From positions 434,001 to 498,000 of the forward strand of contig JASSKH010000010.1 in assembly GCA_031763025.1 (NCBI GenBank): a stretch of DNA of 64,000 nucleotides. The letters run 5' to 3'. The translations under genes were made by a program, and so were the position numbers. The notes below the pieces were generated by a model that searched no databases, was not told the DNA's origin, and saw nothing but the letters and a program-made list of their open reading frames with translations. This stretch comes from Macrocystis pyrifera. Taxonomy: Eukaryota; Sar; Phaeophyceae; Laminariales; Laminariaceae. Below, piece by piece: positions 1 to 11,665 of the stretch (positions are counted from its first letter, which is position 1; each line of letters begins with the position of its first letter).

Positions 1-289
1 TTCCACCCCACGGGCTCGTTTTTCATCAGACTACGATATGACCTTTGTAGGAAGGAGTGTGGCGTAGTTTCGTCTTTTTATCGTGCGCCACACGTGCCCC
101 GCCAACGCCGGCCTACCTCGTGTTACGGACCCACCCCCGTAAGAGCCAACGGCGCGATGCCCTCGGGAGGGCACCCCTGGGGTCGGTCATTGCCATGGCT
201 AGCGGCACGACACAGAGCTGTCCCTCGGCGATGACGGTGCTGGAAGTATAAATCTGTTCAGCAGGCTCCTCGTGGTCCGTCTGGCGCTG

Positions 290-425
290 ACATTATCGAC
301 GAGAGGGGAGGGGTGGGTTTGCGGGGGGGGTGCAACGCTAGTTGAGCTGGTCCAACAGTCCAGAAGGGGACTGTCTTTTGAAGGCGAGGCCCGGGTTGGT
401 CTGAATGGCAAAGGCATGGCTTCGG
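290..425 (+). repeat. Dispersed repeat A, copy 1
   Basis: This stretch shares ATTATCGACGAG, the GGTGGGTTTG block, a CAGAA-GGGGACTGTC block and GGCAAAGGCATGG-TTCGG with 3027-3187, in the same order and strand. The middle part is also found on the minus strand at about 54.69-54.82 kb, where it lies inside an open exon-like segment. The copies may be decayed relatives of one exon. No ends or target duplications are visible. Confidence 0.55.
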
Positions 426-790
426 CATCCCACTTGTTGTGTGGTTAAAGTGGGCGGCTTGGGAGCAACCTTACCGGTGACATATTTCGTTTTCCGCCAC
501 TGGGTTGCGACAAGTCTACAAGCTCTGTCGATTACTCGTAGGTCGCGCAAATTGAAGCATCGGTCACCGTTTTTTTTTCTGATCGCTGCTCCAACCTTAC
601 AGATATATCTCGAAAGCTACCCGGCTGACCAGCAAACCACCGTCGGGTGAGAAAGCAGACATACTGTGCGTTAGTCATTCCAAACAACTACCGATGTATC
701 AAAATGTGTGAAAAGCAGATCAAACGGGTCATATGGCCTGGGTTTTTTCTACTGTACTTGTACAAGAGCAACAATCCCTATAAATAGCAA

Positions 791-1063
791 CTATTTCCAG
801 TACAACAAATACGCTAAACTTGACGAGAAAACGCGCATCGTTTGTTTTGGTCCGTGGTATTCATGGAGTGGGTACGTCTCACACATGTCACGGAAAAAGT
901 CCCGAAATAGTATCCTGATACCATCTCGCATACCATACACAAACGCTATTAATAGAGCTCTTTTGGCTTCAGCAGTCACCTGCAGAAGATATTTTCCTAT
1001 ACTCAGGATCGATATTATCCAAGATCGTTTTTGCTGATTTTGACGTTTGTCCTCGAAACACAA
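791..1063 (-). CDS. Possible small ORF, unrecognised
   Basis: A minus-strand frame of 90 codons starts with ATG and is rich in Ile, Leu, Arg and Phe, with a predicted amphipathic middle such as IAFVYGMRDGIRILFRDF. Composition looks protein-like, but there is no homology I recognise and no splice or promoter signal. It could be a chance ORF in AT-rich sequence. Confidence 0.2.
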   Translation of the reverse strand: MCFEDKRQNQQKRSWIISILSIGKYLLQVTAEAKRALLIAFVYGMRDGIRILFRDFFRDMCETYPLHEYHGPKQTMRVFSSSLAYLLYWK

Positions 1064-2365
1064 AACTTGAACATCAGGAAAAACCGTAAATATTTCTCAA
1101 GACCGACGTATAATGGGAAACATTTGGAGGGTTCTCACAACCGTTTTTTTTTCCCGAAAAAAAACCGCGATTTACTCGGCGGGAAGGTCAAAAAAAACAC
1201 CGGTAGACTTCTCAGGATGCCCCCCTTAGTTTTCCGACAGCTGTCTTGAACGGTTTAACGCTTCTCCAGAGTCGTAGTTTGACCGTTCGTCCGTATTGCC
1301 AGTTCTGAGGACATCATGATTTTTACCAGCAAGCTTCAAAGATCCATTATTTCTGGCCCCAGTTCTGACAAACGATATTATTTTTGACCTTCCAGGGAAA
1401 CCGATTGGCAACTCCAAAAACCAAACTAGGGCTCCGGAGAAACGGAAAACTATTCCAGAAAGCTCTCAGGAAACTCCGGGGAGCATTTTGAGAAGTGTAC
1501 CGGTGTTCTTGACTGTCGCGCCGAGTAAAACGCGGATATTCGGCCTAAAAACTCAGTTCCTGGAGCCCTGAAATAATTCCCCCATCATAGTTGGTCTAGA
1601 TCGGGAAATGTGACAGAGAGGGCAACAAGACAGGAACGCTTCGCATTCCTCCATTTATCAAGAAAACAAATCAGAAAAGCACGAAAAACAACAAGACAGG
1701 AAAAAACACGGGGAAATCAGGAATTTAAAGACAAAAACTTCGTTCGATAATACCGGCCCATACTGGTGTGTCCCAGCCAAATGCCGGCAGGTGTACGCAT
1801 CTCTAAACTCCTTCCCAACGTAAATAGCACGCCGTTACAGTCAAACCAGGGTTCGGGGTGTGATATACGCACCAGGAAATAGCTTGGACAAATTGCGACG
1901 TAGATACCTGGAGCTCTCTCAAAGCGTCGGAAGTTACGCACATTAATCGTGCACCGTTTCTTCGCTCTGTCTCCTCGCCCATGGTTTTCTACTTTCTCTT
2001 CCGATATGGTACAGTAGTGTGCTGTTGAAAAGTGCTCGGTGTATCATGTTAACCACTGCTAGATGAGGGAGTTAAGTGGAATATATTGGTGGAAGCCAAC
2101 CAGAAATGACCTTCCCTGAGTCATCGAACACCAAGCTCGACGGCCTTGCAGCTAAGCCTCGGCACGAACGTCAGGTGCTTGTTTCGGGTGCTGATCCTCG
2201 CGGTGACCGCCAGAAACCAATGCGGGGCTGATCATACTGCCGTTTGTTTTTCTCTCATGCCCTTTCATTATCTTCGCCCTTGTCTTCGCTCTCCCTCGTA
2301 GCCGTTACTCAGGTCCGAGGCAACATAGCAGGCTTTCCTCCCCCCTCCCCATTACGGTTCGTGCC

Positions 2366-2798
2366 TTACTTTTTATCGCTACAATTCTTCGCTCGTTCGC
2401 ATGGTTGTGAGTGCATCCGAATGTTGTCGTTAAAAATTCGCTCACCATCCGGCATGATTCTGCCTTCTCTGCTCTCGACCCAGCGGCGAGCGACGCCATC
2501 AATTGGCATAAACCCCTCGTGGACACTGACCTGTCCATCCCCGTCGCTCCACATCGCAGCCCTGACCTCAACGCCGAGTCCCGTCGATGTGGTACCATCC
2601 GACCTCAAATTCCATGAGGTTTATGAACCACTCTGGCTCGTCGAACAAGGCCAAGAGCACTTCTCGCAAAAAAGCATAGGTCTCCAGGGTGGCCACCTCG
2701 GGATCGACGCACAGGCGCTCGCACGTATCCATGTTGGCTTCCTGGCAGGTTGTCATCGTTCCCGGGCAGGCACTGTTGACAACGTTCTCTGGCGGACA
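2366..2798 (-). CDS. Two-exon gene end, cysteine-rich N-terminal part
   Basis: The upstream exon (2798 to 2604) follows an acceptor ending GACAG. Its 65 codons run through five cysteines in the first 30 residues, then a helical stretch containing ETYAFLREVLLALFDEP. A 37-nt intron (2603-2567, GTCGGA..GAG) brings the frame to an exon at 2566-2366 that contains AAMWSDGDGQ and IDGVARRWVESREG and ends at a stop. Both exons are phase 0 at the junction, and without the intron the first frame stops a few codons later. Alternatively the shift marks a pseudogene. The cysteine spacing suggests disulfides or metal binding. I do not recognise the family. The start codon is probably in an exon further upstream. 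Confidence 0.5.
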
Positions 2799-3026
2799 CT
2801 GTCGATCACGGTATAAAAGGCGGCGAGGGTAGGTCGCATGACGGAGACTTGATATCCAGCGCATCATCCAGTTGTTCGCTTTTGGTACTACCTAGCACAG
2901 CGCGGACGCGGGAGGATAAACGCAAGACGAATTGCAGTACAGTACAGTACAGTACAGTAGTTTCCCTTTTCCCGGAAGGTGCCAGGGCTAGCACTGTCTC
3001 AGATAGATTCGTCGTCGTATTAATAA

Positions 3027-3187
3027 CACGATTATCGACGAGGAGGCGGTGGGTTTGTAGAGAGGGGGTGCAAGGCTTAGCGGGCGTCGTTGTGCTGGTG
3101 GAACAATACAGAAAGAGACCGTCTGTTGAGGGTGAGGGTGAGACCCAAATCGACTTTTTTCTGTATGCTGCAAAGGCATGGTTTCGG
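3027..3187 (+). repeat. Dispersed repeat A, copy 2
   Basis: This copy matches repeat A at 290-425 from ATTATCGACGAGG to CAAAGGCATGG-TTCGG. It adds the block GAACAATACAGAAAGAGAC, which is also in the minus-strand copy near 54.72 kb. The plus frame here reads a peptide containing VVVLVEQYRKR; the 54.7-kb copy reads VVVGQAEQYRKRLS. The shared peptide hints that the repeat derives from a coding exon. Confidence 0.55.
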
Positions 3188-3365
3188 CCCTCTATTTTGT
3201 GATAACATCATGCTCCAAGTATATAAATATGTATGTATTGTTGCGCCAGCCTCAGCCTGCTGGTATGTTCGTTGGTTGACGCACAAATCTAGACTAGTTG
3301 TCGCAACGAAACTTGCGGCAGATACTCGAACGTTCTTCACACGACTACTGTAAGCCGGCGCTTGT

Positions 3366-3850
3366 TTACATCTGTGTAAATGCCGCTCGGCTAGCTTTAA
3401 AGCCGACAACCTGATCGAAAGCACCCGTGACCAACTCCCTCAAGTCACCAACCCCAAAATCTCCTCCGAGCGCGTGAGCTGTGTCAGAGCCAGCCATGCT
3501 CACCACATGAACTGTTTCCGAAGCTCCCTTGCTGCCACTCGGCTCGCACAAGGCTTTCGACTTCCCGGCACCGAGCATCACAGGACCCTCAGCCGCGGAC
3601 ATGCGCGCCTCGAACTCGCGAAGTCCGGCGCGCGCGGTACTTGAGGCAGCCTCGGCCTCTACCACGACCGCCTTGCGCTCAGAAGGCTTAGCGCACGCGG
3701 CCGCTGCACCCCCCGCAAGAACAGCGTAGCCGTCCCCCATCACCAGCTCGAAATCCGGCATGCCATGGGCTAGCTCTTCGGCGACCTGATCGCCTGTGTC
3801 GGCTACGCCGGCGTGCAGTGAAGGAGAACGAAACGTGTTCGGGGGCTGTA
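3366..3850 (-). CDS. Ala/Gly-rich unknown protein, C-terminal exon
   Basis: A continuous minus-strand frame runs from a possible acceptor (ACATACAG near 3852) to a stop at 3366-3368, about 160 codons. The ATG at 3761 would give 131 residues; the frame is open above it with similar composition, so I favour an exon start near 3850. Segments such as DQVAEELAHGMPDFELVMG, REFEARMSAAEGPVMLG and GDLRELVTGAFDQVVGF look like a folded soluble protein with helices. There is no signal peptide or membrane segment, and I do not recognise the family. It lies on the same strand as the gene at 2.37-2.80 kb, but its stop separates the two. Confidence 0.6.
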
Positions 3851-3869
3851 TGTTGGGGGCGTTTCAGGA

Positions 3870-4400
3870 TACATACTGGTGCATAGGAGGCTTCAAGCAC
3901 GATTTTCAAAGGGTTTGACGTACGATGAATGGGTTTTAACGTTTAGAATGGGGCGGGGGGAGGGGGCTGGGGGGGTGTCCTCTCGTCTCGCGGCCTTTTG
4001 TATTAATAGTAGAGGCTGCTTCCGAAGAGAATGTGCGGTACGGACAGCTTTTTATACAGAATAACCGACCGATAAACCTCCTTCCTGCTCACCTATCTCG
4101 TATATACGTAGCTTTCTGTCGAAAGTTCGGTCAAACAGCGGGGTTACACTTGTGAATACTTACGGACGTTATACTTGTTGCCAAACGGCGCTTTACAAAA
4201 CAAAATGAAGTACATACAGCATGGCGGTCTCCGTCTCGAAAAGGATGCGTGGTCGATGGCCAAACGACTGCGGAAAGTAACAAATGAGTTCGCCCCCCCC
4301 CCCCAATAAACTCCTGTATCCTGCTGTGCTCAGTGTCTCATTCTTTGGCCAGTGAGTGTATATGTCGGTGTTGGGTCTGTCGTTGAGTCTACTGCTGTAG
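3870..4400. other. Intergenic or intron sequence
   Basis: This stretch contains a G-rich run near 3950 and a C12 run near 4290. It ends in the acceptor CTGCTGTAG that opens the exon at 4401. I see no coding frame in it. Confidence 0.5.
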
Positions 4401-4798
4401 GTTTGGAATGTTGGAAGTTGGAAGGTCTTTGCTCGCGCCTACGTTTTGAAACGATGGGCTCGAAATGATACCTACCTGCATCAATCGGTCAGTCGCATTT
4501 GACGCAGTTCGATCTTCAGTCCGGTGGTGACCCAGCCTAGGACGACGGCCCAAATCCAAACAACAGGAGCAGCCACGACTACGACTCCGACACGGGCACT
4601 GGGCAAGATGCTTCGCTCGAGCGCGGTGAAGATACGGTGTCCGTGCCCCGCTTGAACGGCCTGTACTCATGGGTGACCGATGAGCGCAATTCGATTTTGA
4701 CTACTGTTCTGCCATATGGAGGCTCAACCGGCGGAGGCAACTACATCCAAGCAGGACGAGACTTGATGCATTTACGCGCCAGGCGGTTGTCCGAGTGA
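4401..4798 (+). CDS. Unknown protein, last two exons
   Basis: The first exon (4401-4487) starts after CTGCTGTAG and reads 29 codons, including VGSWKVFARAYVLKRWARND. A 53-nt intron (4488-4540, GTCAGT..CCTAG) leads in phase 0 to the last exon (4541-4798). That exon has an acidic, Asn/Ser/Asp-rich stretch followed by GLYSWVTDERNSILTTVLP and a basic end, MHLRARRLSE, before TGA. Residues around PYGGSTGGGNYIQAG form a glycine-rich loop. No membrane segment is visible and I do not recognise the family. Upstream exons must lie below 4.4 kb or are lost. Frame continuity across the intron and the change from stop-rich flanks to open codons support the model. Confidence 0.6.
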
Positions 4799-6900
4799 GG
4801 TATGCGAGGGGGCGCAGCGCACCCGCCCCTGATGTTTCGCGCCCACGAGTTGTTGCCAACTGTGACTTTCCTCACATGTCACGAGTCAGAACTCAAAGTC
4901 GTGTTCTTCGTCCAACCCTTCCGGAGTGCCCTTTCGAAAACGATCACAGGACAATAACCCAACTGACAGGATCGCAACAGGCCCCACCTAGTACCCATAT
5001 CAGCTCCTCAGCTGGATCCACAGAAGGATCCTCCATAGTCGTCACCAGTCTCGAGGTGTGGGCTGTTTCAAGATCTACCCTCTTCCTGGGGGGCTAATGG
5101 GAATGACTAGCCTGGGGGCAATGGGAATGTCTCTATGTCATTCCCATTGCTGGGGGGCGAGCCAAAACATTTACATGGAGTTCATTTGACTTCGAAGGCG
5201 TTTTTGCGAAAAAACGGAGATCCCCTCCAGGCCCAAGCAACGACCGTCACAACACGCGCACGCCCGGCATTTCGCACACCTGGATCTTACTCCACACACA
5301 CCCCTGGGCTCCCATGAGCTGGGTACCATTCTACGCGTACCCTTGGGCTCCCATGGACGAATTTTGGTGGTGTTGGGATGTCCCAGGACCCAGGACGACC
5401 CCTATGATTCGACAACCATCACACAGGAAGCACACACAAACACCAGTCTAGGCCTGAGCGGACGAGCCCGTGTTCCATGCCGTACACGCAGCTGGAAGGC
5501 CCGCAACATGATGCAACAACGTGAGTTGAGTCGTGTAGCTTGTGCGGGCGCTTTCATTTGCTTGATCGGTCGGGTGTCGTTGCCTCGTACCCTTCGTTTG
5601 ACTTCGTTCTGGTCGCGTTTGTAGGCAGTACCTTGCGAGTACACGATGGCATTGCGCACGACATACCGCAAGTGTATGGTTTGAAATGTGTCGTAGGAGC
5701 AGTTCATGTGAAACGCAGTTACCAGCTGTGTTGCAGCCACGGTAGTACGGACGGCAACAACAACCACCGCTACCATGAGCCAGCAGCAGCAGCACTAGCA
5801 GGAGGAGAAAACACTGCGGTTGCTGCTGACGGTGGTAGAAGCTATGTTGGTTGCTCTGGCTGCAGGCTGCGGCTGTTGATGTTGTACAGAACGAACGTAT
5901 TGTTTGACAACAGCCATCACCAAGCCATGTACGTCCAGGACGGCAGCGGTAACAGGTACCAGGTACCAGGTACCTGGTACGTAACAGGTGCTGGTATGTA
6001 CTGCCTGCATGTACAGGAACAGCAACGCCACAGCGATAGCTGGACTTGCTGCTGTAGTCTACAATGGTAGAAGCTGTGTGGATTGCTTTCGGCCACTGCT
6101 GCTGCTGCCGTTTCTGATGTCTGCGGCTTTCTACTGTTCGTGCTGCTGGACAACAGCAGTCACACCACGTACGTACCTACTTGAAATAACAACAGCAGCG
6201 GTCCGACAACCCAACGCCAACAACTTGAAGTAGCAGTATTACAGCAGCTGCAAGAGCTGGGGTTTCTGCTGCTGTAGTCTGCAGTAGTAGTGTAGCTGTG
6301 TCATTTGCGTTTGCTGCTGCGGCTGATGTTGGTACTAACTGTAGGCTGAACAGTTTTCCAGTGTACTGTAGTACTGTTCGTATTGTTGTCTACCGTACAC
6401 AGGTAGGCAGTGCATGTATGAATAGGTGGGACCTCAATTGCGCCAAGATATCAATAGAAGGTAAAAATATTGCTGTACCTTTGCACGACGCCTTTTTCTC
6501 TCTCCGCCCCTGCTTCTTGCCAAAAACAAAGGTGGTCCGTCCGCCCAGCGGGTCACCGATGGATGGGATCTGCAACGCCGTACGTTGCGTCCGCCGGGAG
6601 ATTTCGAATATGGAGTACAGCAGTAGGGCTTCAACAAAAGCGCATTCTTCCCGAGAAACGCAGAGCACCAGAAAGAATGCCACGACGTCAAGGTGAGGTT
6701 GATTGAGGGTTGGGCAGATGGCGCGAAGGGGTGGTTTGTTTGTGGCTGGGTGCATTTTGAGCGGTGTACACCCAACAGAAGCCGTGCGTATCAAATCAGC
6801 TAATTAGGGTAGTAGGGTAGCTCTTGAACTTGTATCCGTCGTACATCGCATGTCCTTCACTCTTCTGGCCGCCCCCGTAGCTATGATATGTATTAACAAA
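4799..6900. other. CTG/CAG- and palindrome-rich spacer
   Basis: I find no supported gene. The stretch 4860-5100 has weak open frames. CTG and CAG trinucleotide clusters lie at 5780-5800, 5830-5880, 6080-6130 and 6240-6330. A run of GGTACC/ACCAGGTACC palindromes sits at 5950-5985. From 6430 to 6900 several overlapping frames are open on both strands without splice support. Confidence 0.45.
5950..5985. repeat. ACCAGGTA palindrome cluster
   Basis: Three overlapping copies of ACCAGGTA or TACCTGGTA form a short palindromic run. The same word recurs as single copies throughout the window. Confidence 0.6.
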
Positions 6901-6921
6901 TTGGCGCAGTGACACCCACAG

Positions 6922-7107
6922 GTTTTCCACCCGCTTCCGTGTGACTTTCTCGTGCTGTTCCTTGCCACCGCCTTACGGCGCTGTGCTGTCGACACAACTA
7001 TCGCCGCGCGCATCGAGCAGGCTCTCGTTCGCGTCGTGGGGCTCAGAGCCTTGGGGGACAACATCGCCGAAAACCATCTGGAGTACCTCCAGGGGGAGTG
7101 CGACGCG
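6922..7107 (+). CDS. Internal exon of an unknown helical protein
   Basis: The exon follows a clear acceptor (CACCCACAG) and ends at the strong donor GTGAGT, giving 62 codons in phase 0 at both ends. It reads a hydrophobic start (FLVLFLATALRRC) and then helical segments such as AARIEQALVRVVGLRALGDN and AENHLEYLQGE. Codons favour G or C in the third position. I do not recognise the family. I found no partner exon nearby: downstream sequence is soon taken up by a MITE at 7364 and a dispersed repeat at 7835. It is either one exon of a long-intron gene or a stranded remnant. Confidence 0.6.
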
Positions 7108-7363
7108 GTGAGTGGTGCTTAAAACAGTCCATACGCTCTGCCCACGTGACAACCATCCACGTAGGTGCCATGTATGTAGTCAAATTTTATCGTTGAACCC
7201 ATGACCAGCTCCAGGGTACAATGTGCATATATTGGTAGGCAGACCGCGTTTGGCCTCTTGATACAGTTCTGCTCCTAAGTTGTGGTATGGCGAGAAGCGC
7301 GCCAAAGAGTAGGCGTCCGTTGGGCCGAAGGACAGCGAGAAATTGCGCAAGAGTCCTGTCTTG

Positions 7364-7468
7364 TTGCGGTGGTCCATAGTAAATAGGGCCAAGTATTGTC
7401 AGTAAAAATAGGTAAATATATAGGTTTTTGTGTGCACCATAGGCCTTAAATACTATGGTCCCCCGTAA
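7364..7468. mobile_element. 105-bp MITE, copy 1
   Basis: The ends are inverted repeats of TTACGGGGGTCCATAG type (left end TTGCGGTGGTCCATAG, right end rc TTACGGGGGACCATAG). The 3' flank is TA and the 5' flank TG, so the target duplication is probably TA with one change. The inner TAGGTAAATATATAGG core is shared with the other three copies. It is too short to encode anything. Confidence 0.8.
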
Positions 7469-7834
7469 TAGCTAGCACGGCTATACGTTGGGTTGTACTG
7501 GCAAATCTTCAGGCACGAGCATTCTCTCTAGCGTGTGACACATCGTCCTGAAGATGAGTTTCACAATGTGGAAAAAAAACTACCAGAACTGCAGACAATA
7601 AGATTCCCAGGAGTGCACACCGTCTTTGCGAGTACAATCAGGCCGTGCCTCAGGCGCGCTTTTTATTCTTTGAGCTCGTGCCCAGAACCTTAGTTCGTGC
7701 GTGTATCTTGGAGATACAACCTGTCCGAAGCACTCACTGATATGTTGGGCCGCGCCCTATTAATAGTCGGTTCATTGACGGGCTCTCATGATGTATAGAA
7801 GCCCCTCAGGGTATAGATATACTTATATAGATAT
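7469..7834. other. Spacer without recognised gene
   Basis: I see no supported exon. An exact CTATTAATAG palindrome lies at 7757-7766. Confidence 0.5.
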
Positions 7835-8999
7835 ACTTATAGATATCTCAACCTCTGAGCGTGCTCGGTTGGTACATCCCTGGCCTCTCAGAGCTCCCAC
7901 TTGGGAATCGCCTCCGTTTATTACTTGCCGGACCGTTCCAGCGAGTCTTTGTTTTCTCCATTTCTCGTCGTACTTTCAGTCCTTCTTTCCTTTTTTCTTC
8001 TTTCGTTTCGTGTGCGTGCGTGTACTCCGAGCACGGTTGCGCGGGCGAACCCGGCACCGTCGCGGGTGTCAGCGGATGCTGGCGAGTAGAGGGGGAGTTG
8101 CAAGGAGCGCGGTCGCCGCTTTCGTGCCTAGGCGTCGCGTGTGCCTCGAGACACGAGGGATGTATCAATAGGCTCTGTCTGGCCTCCATTTGTGATTTTG
8201 GATAGAGTACGTACGAGTATTTAAGGTTCGTTGGGGATTGTAAGATAATATTCAAGCGGTGCTTATTTTTGCGACCGGGCTGAGAGTCACAAGAGGGAGG
8301 TACCCCGAATGAGCACCAACATTGTCGAGCTTGCGTCGAGGTCCACGGTGAGCACCGGGCTTCACGCGAGGCGGGCGACGGGGCTCACTGTGGAAGAGAG
8401 GGAGGGAAGCTTTACCCGGACTGAATCGGTGGCGAGATGGTCGCGAGAGGGGCGGGCGGCGTACGAGGCTGAGAGAGAAGCTCTGCTGTAAGATTTGTCT
8501 TTTTTTTTTTTTTTTTTTCATTTTTTGACTGGTGTAAGGTGTTCCACTCAAGTAGTAAATTATTACACGAAAGGGGACGGGGAGTTTTTTTTTCTTTTAG
8601 AAATTTTCGGTTTCATTTTCATTGTTTTGCTGTGTTGCTGTGCCGTTCTGTGCTTTATCTTTCGTACATACGACGAGTACACAGACACAGAGCATATCGA
8701 AAGAAGAAAATAAGTACCCTACCTGGGGTATGTACGTATGTACGACGTGTGAGCGAGCGTAGCGGAAAACCGCCCGCGACGCGAAGCATATGTGGCGTCC
8801 GAGCTGTTTTCTCCTGAATGAAGCATGGCGGCGGGACTCTTGGCATTATCAAGTCGCCAGTTTGCAGCTAACTACAGGGGCCATAAAAAAAACAATATTC
8901 AATCATGGACCTCTGTCCGCTTCGCATAATTTGATGTTTCCTTCCTGAGCGAGCGTAGCGGGCGGCGTAGGCCACCCGCGGAGCGAAGCGCCTTGTATA
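7835..8999 (+). repeat. 1.15-kb dispersed repeat, copy 1
   Basis: This segment matches 38873-40001 over its whole length with scattered changes and small indels. Homology begins at ACTTATAGATATCTC and stops after GCGCCTTGTA. It contains a T-rich run near 8500, an AAGATAATATTCAA box after a TTTAAGG motif, and two GC-rich hairpins of the form GAGCGAGCGTAGCGG. ORFs in both orientations are open but not conserved between copies. A solo terminal repeat or a non-autonomous element is possible, but I could not find clean ends or target duplications. Confidence 0.75.
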
Positions 9000-9199
9000 T
9001 ATATATATATCCACGCAGAACACAAGAAAAGGAAGAGAGGCAAGAGTGGCCGACAACACATGTCACAACTCGCTGAATGCTCCGCACGGTAACACGCATG
9101 GCTCCGTGTGTGGAACTCCCGAATTCCGTTACACATGAATCCCTGCACGAGCACTTGAGCACTCCGAGCAGCCCCTCTGCTCTCTACTTGGTGAATGGA

Positions 9200-9895
9200 A
9201 TAGCAAAACATCGCTCATAAAGAAAAATACTACGGTGATAAGCCAAGATCACCAAAAATCCGACTCCAAGTCAGTACACTACGTCAAGATCAACAAACGC
9301 CTCGAACCAAAAGCTCAAGCCTCAAATCTTAGCTTGAACATTCAAACAAACGTAAAGTCAGTTTATCTCAAAACTCAGATTCGTACATTTAAATGGGAAT
9401 AAATTGCCACGAAAAACAGCAATCCCAATAAAAAACTGTTAAGCTCGATCTCAGGGTATACCATCCAAAAAATATACTGGTAGTGACATGTCGCATTCAC
9501 ACCTAAAAATGTATCACCAATCATAGGACCGCATCCAGTCAGAGCTTCAAACTCTCAAAAAAAATAAGAAAAACGGCTCAAGAACCCCCCCTGAAAATAA
9601 TCATAGTGTCAAATCTCAAAATATAACATTCGACTCCTCAAATCTCACCAATATAAAAATCAAGACCCCGCAGCTCGACGCTCAGTAAAATCACGGCAAA
9701 TAACTCCTCAAATCTCAGGAAATCAAGGATCAGCTCCTCAACTCAGGAAATCGAAGATCAACCCCTCAAATCTCAGAAAAATAAAAAATCAACTCATCAG
9801 ACCTCAGAAAGTAAAAATCAACTCATCAAACGTCAGAAGAAAAAAAAAAAACAAATCGACTCATCAAACCTCAGAAAAAAAAAAATCAACTCATG
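9200..9895. repeat. AT-rich degenerate minisatellite
   Basis: From about 9540 onward a loose 30-40-bp unit repeats, built around CTCAAATCTCAGAAAA and ATCAACTCATCAAACCTCAG, with A-runs that grow toward 9895. The part from 9200 to 9540 has a similar base composition but a weaker repeat. It abuts the copia fossil on its right. Confidence 0.6.
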
Positions 9896-10330
9896 TGCAT
9901 GATGAAGTTCCCGTGGAAGCGGAGAGCGTTTTTTTCGGAAGGGATTTCGTCAAGAAATGGGCATGCTGGTATTCCGACTTCGCATGCGTGATTTTAAACT
10001 CTCCCTGCTCGACAAGTCCTCACAGGAAGCGGTGGCGGACATCTATGTGCTTCGAGTTAGAGTTCGTCACGAGGTCGACCGCTATCTGGATCACACCCTT
10101 GTTGTCCTCAAAAACATGTATGCACGGATCCCCAAAATCAGGCAATAGAAAACACCGCACTGACCGTAGAAAAAGGGCCTTCTTGAAATCTTCTGCCATC
10201 GCAACGTACTCTGCCTCACTCGTGGAGAGTGTAGAAGCCTTCTGCGTCCTAGAAATCCTTTAGATGGCCGCACTCCCGCACATCACGGCTCCAGCCGAGA
10301 CAGACTTCCTCCTACCGCTGTCGTTCTAAG
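9895..10330 (-). mobile_element. Ty1/copia retrotransposon fossil (Pol RNase H region)
   Basis: Minus-strand frames recall the RNase H part of copia Pol in the usual order: a TLSTSEAEYVAM motif, then VFEDNKGVIQIA, then SKHIDVRHR, then a piece resembling the stretch that normally ends in DILTKPL. Only about 430 bp remain. The element is broken, with a few interruptions, and lacks RT, integrase, gag and recognisable terminal repeats. Its degree of decay suggests an old insertion. Confidence 0.85.
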
Positions 10331-11665
10331 TAGTAGGTATTATTGATTGCCGCTCTTTGCCTTCGCTCATCGGCGCTAATAAATCGTAACATCTCGCCCC
10401 CCACAACACCGTCCCCCCCTGCCCCCTCCCTCTCTCTCTCGCTCCCCCTCCCCTTCCTCCCCCCCCCCCCCCCTCTCTCCCCCCCCCCCTCCCCCCCCCT
10501 TTCCCCTCCTCCACCTCTAAACCGCCGCCATCGCCCCCTTGCTCAGGTTGCAGAAGGCGTAGACACTGCCCTTGCCGTTTCTGACCTCAATCCACAAGGC
10601 GGACCGGTCCTACCGCATCGATCTCAAGTACGCCGTCATATTCGTAGGTGGGTCATGGCGACAAAACATCATACGACGGAGAGCAAAAATATTATCGGCA
10701 TAGCCTCAAGGGGGTAGTGCCGTTGCGCATGAAACAAGGCCACTATGTTGCCTTTTTGGTGACTGTTACGTAAAATTCACGCGGTAACCCCACTGCTGTT
10801 GTGTTTGTGATCTGGCTTGAGGAAAGCCAGGAACGGTCCCTGAGTGTCCTGCGGAGCCTATCCCTACTGTACTGTGGAAGCTGTGATATACCTGCGATTG
10901 TCGTTTCGATATCATATGACCGTAAAGCTGGTATCATGTAGTACTTCGAAGTATGAGCTTCGCGAAAGCAGCGCACAGCTCTCTCTGCACGCACTGACTC
11001 GAGCTGCTGCTGAAACGAAGATACGTTGTAGAAAAACAAATGCTGCTTCTTCTAAAGAGTGATGTTTATATCACTCTGCCCCTTGTTGTTGTTGTTGTTG
11101 TATTTGATCAAAATATTTTTTCTTATTCCGAAAGAGAGTGGTATTTTAAGTGCGTGCAACTATTAATACTACTACTGTTGTACAGCCCCCCCCCCCCCAA
11201 AAAAAAAACACAAAAGCGGTCACAATTAGGGCGACGGCGTGATGCACCGAGCATGACGGACAGGGGGGGGGAGAGGGTACGCTCGTTCTTCCTTCGAGTT
11301 AAGCACCTTCTACTCTTCGGCCAGGTTCCTTCTGCTTGCGTAGTTTAGGGTGGCTGGCTGCCGGTGTCGACCTTCAGCAGCGTCCTTTCGAAGCGGAGTT
11401 TAGTACGATACATGCGGTGGCTACACGGAAATGGCAACTTTTAACTAAACCGGAATCATCCGCCAAGCAACGACGATCTTGGGCTGTATCCCGCTCATGA
11501 AACCCTTCTCCGGGCCTCGCCTCGGGCACTAGCCCTAGCCTAAACCTGACACTCCCTCGGCTGGGATTCCTTGGCGGGGCGAGTGGGCTCCGTATATGCT
11601 TGCTGGATGGTCTCTAAATATAGACTTGCAAAATAAAAAGTTGCACGAGAAGCGTTGGATCAGCA
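10331..11665. other. Pyrimidine-rich tract and spacer
   Basis: A nearly pure C/T tract spans about 10395-10520. A C14 run followed by A-run lies near 11167-11190. I see no supported gene; open frames across the C/T tract are low-complexity artefacts. Confidence 0.5.

Larger units (their letters stand above)
1..2365. other. Left end, no convincing gene
   Basis: I see no exon with good splice sites and protein-like composition here apart from the weak ORF at 791-1063 and a dispersed repeat at 290-425. The stretch 1064-2240 is AT-leaning single-copy sequence. A minus frame at 1717-1941 is open for 74 codons, but nothing supports it further. Confidence 0.4.
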
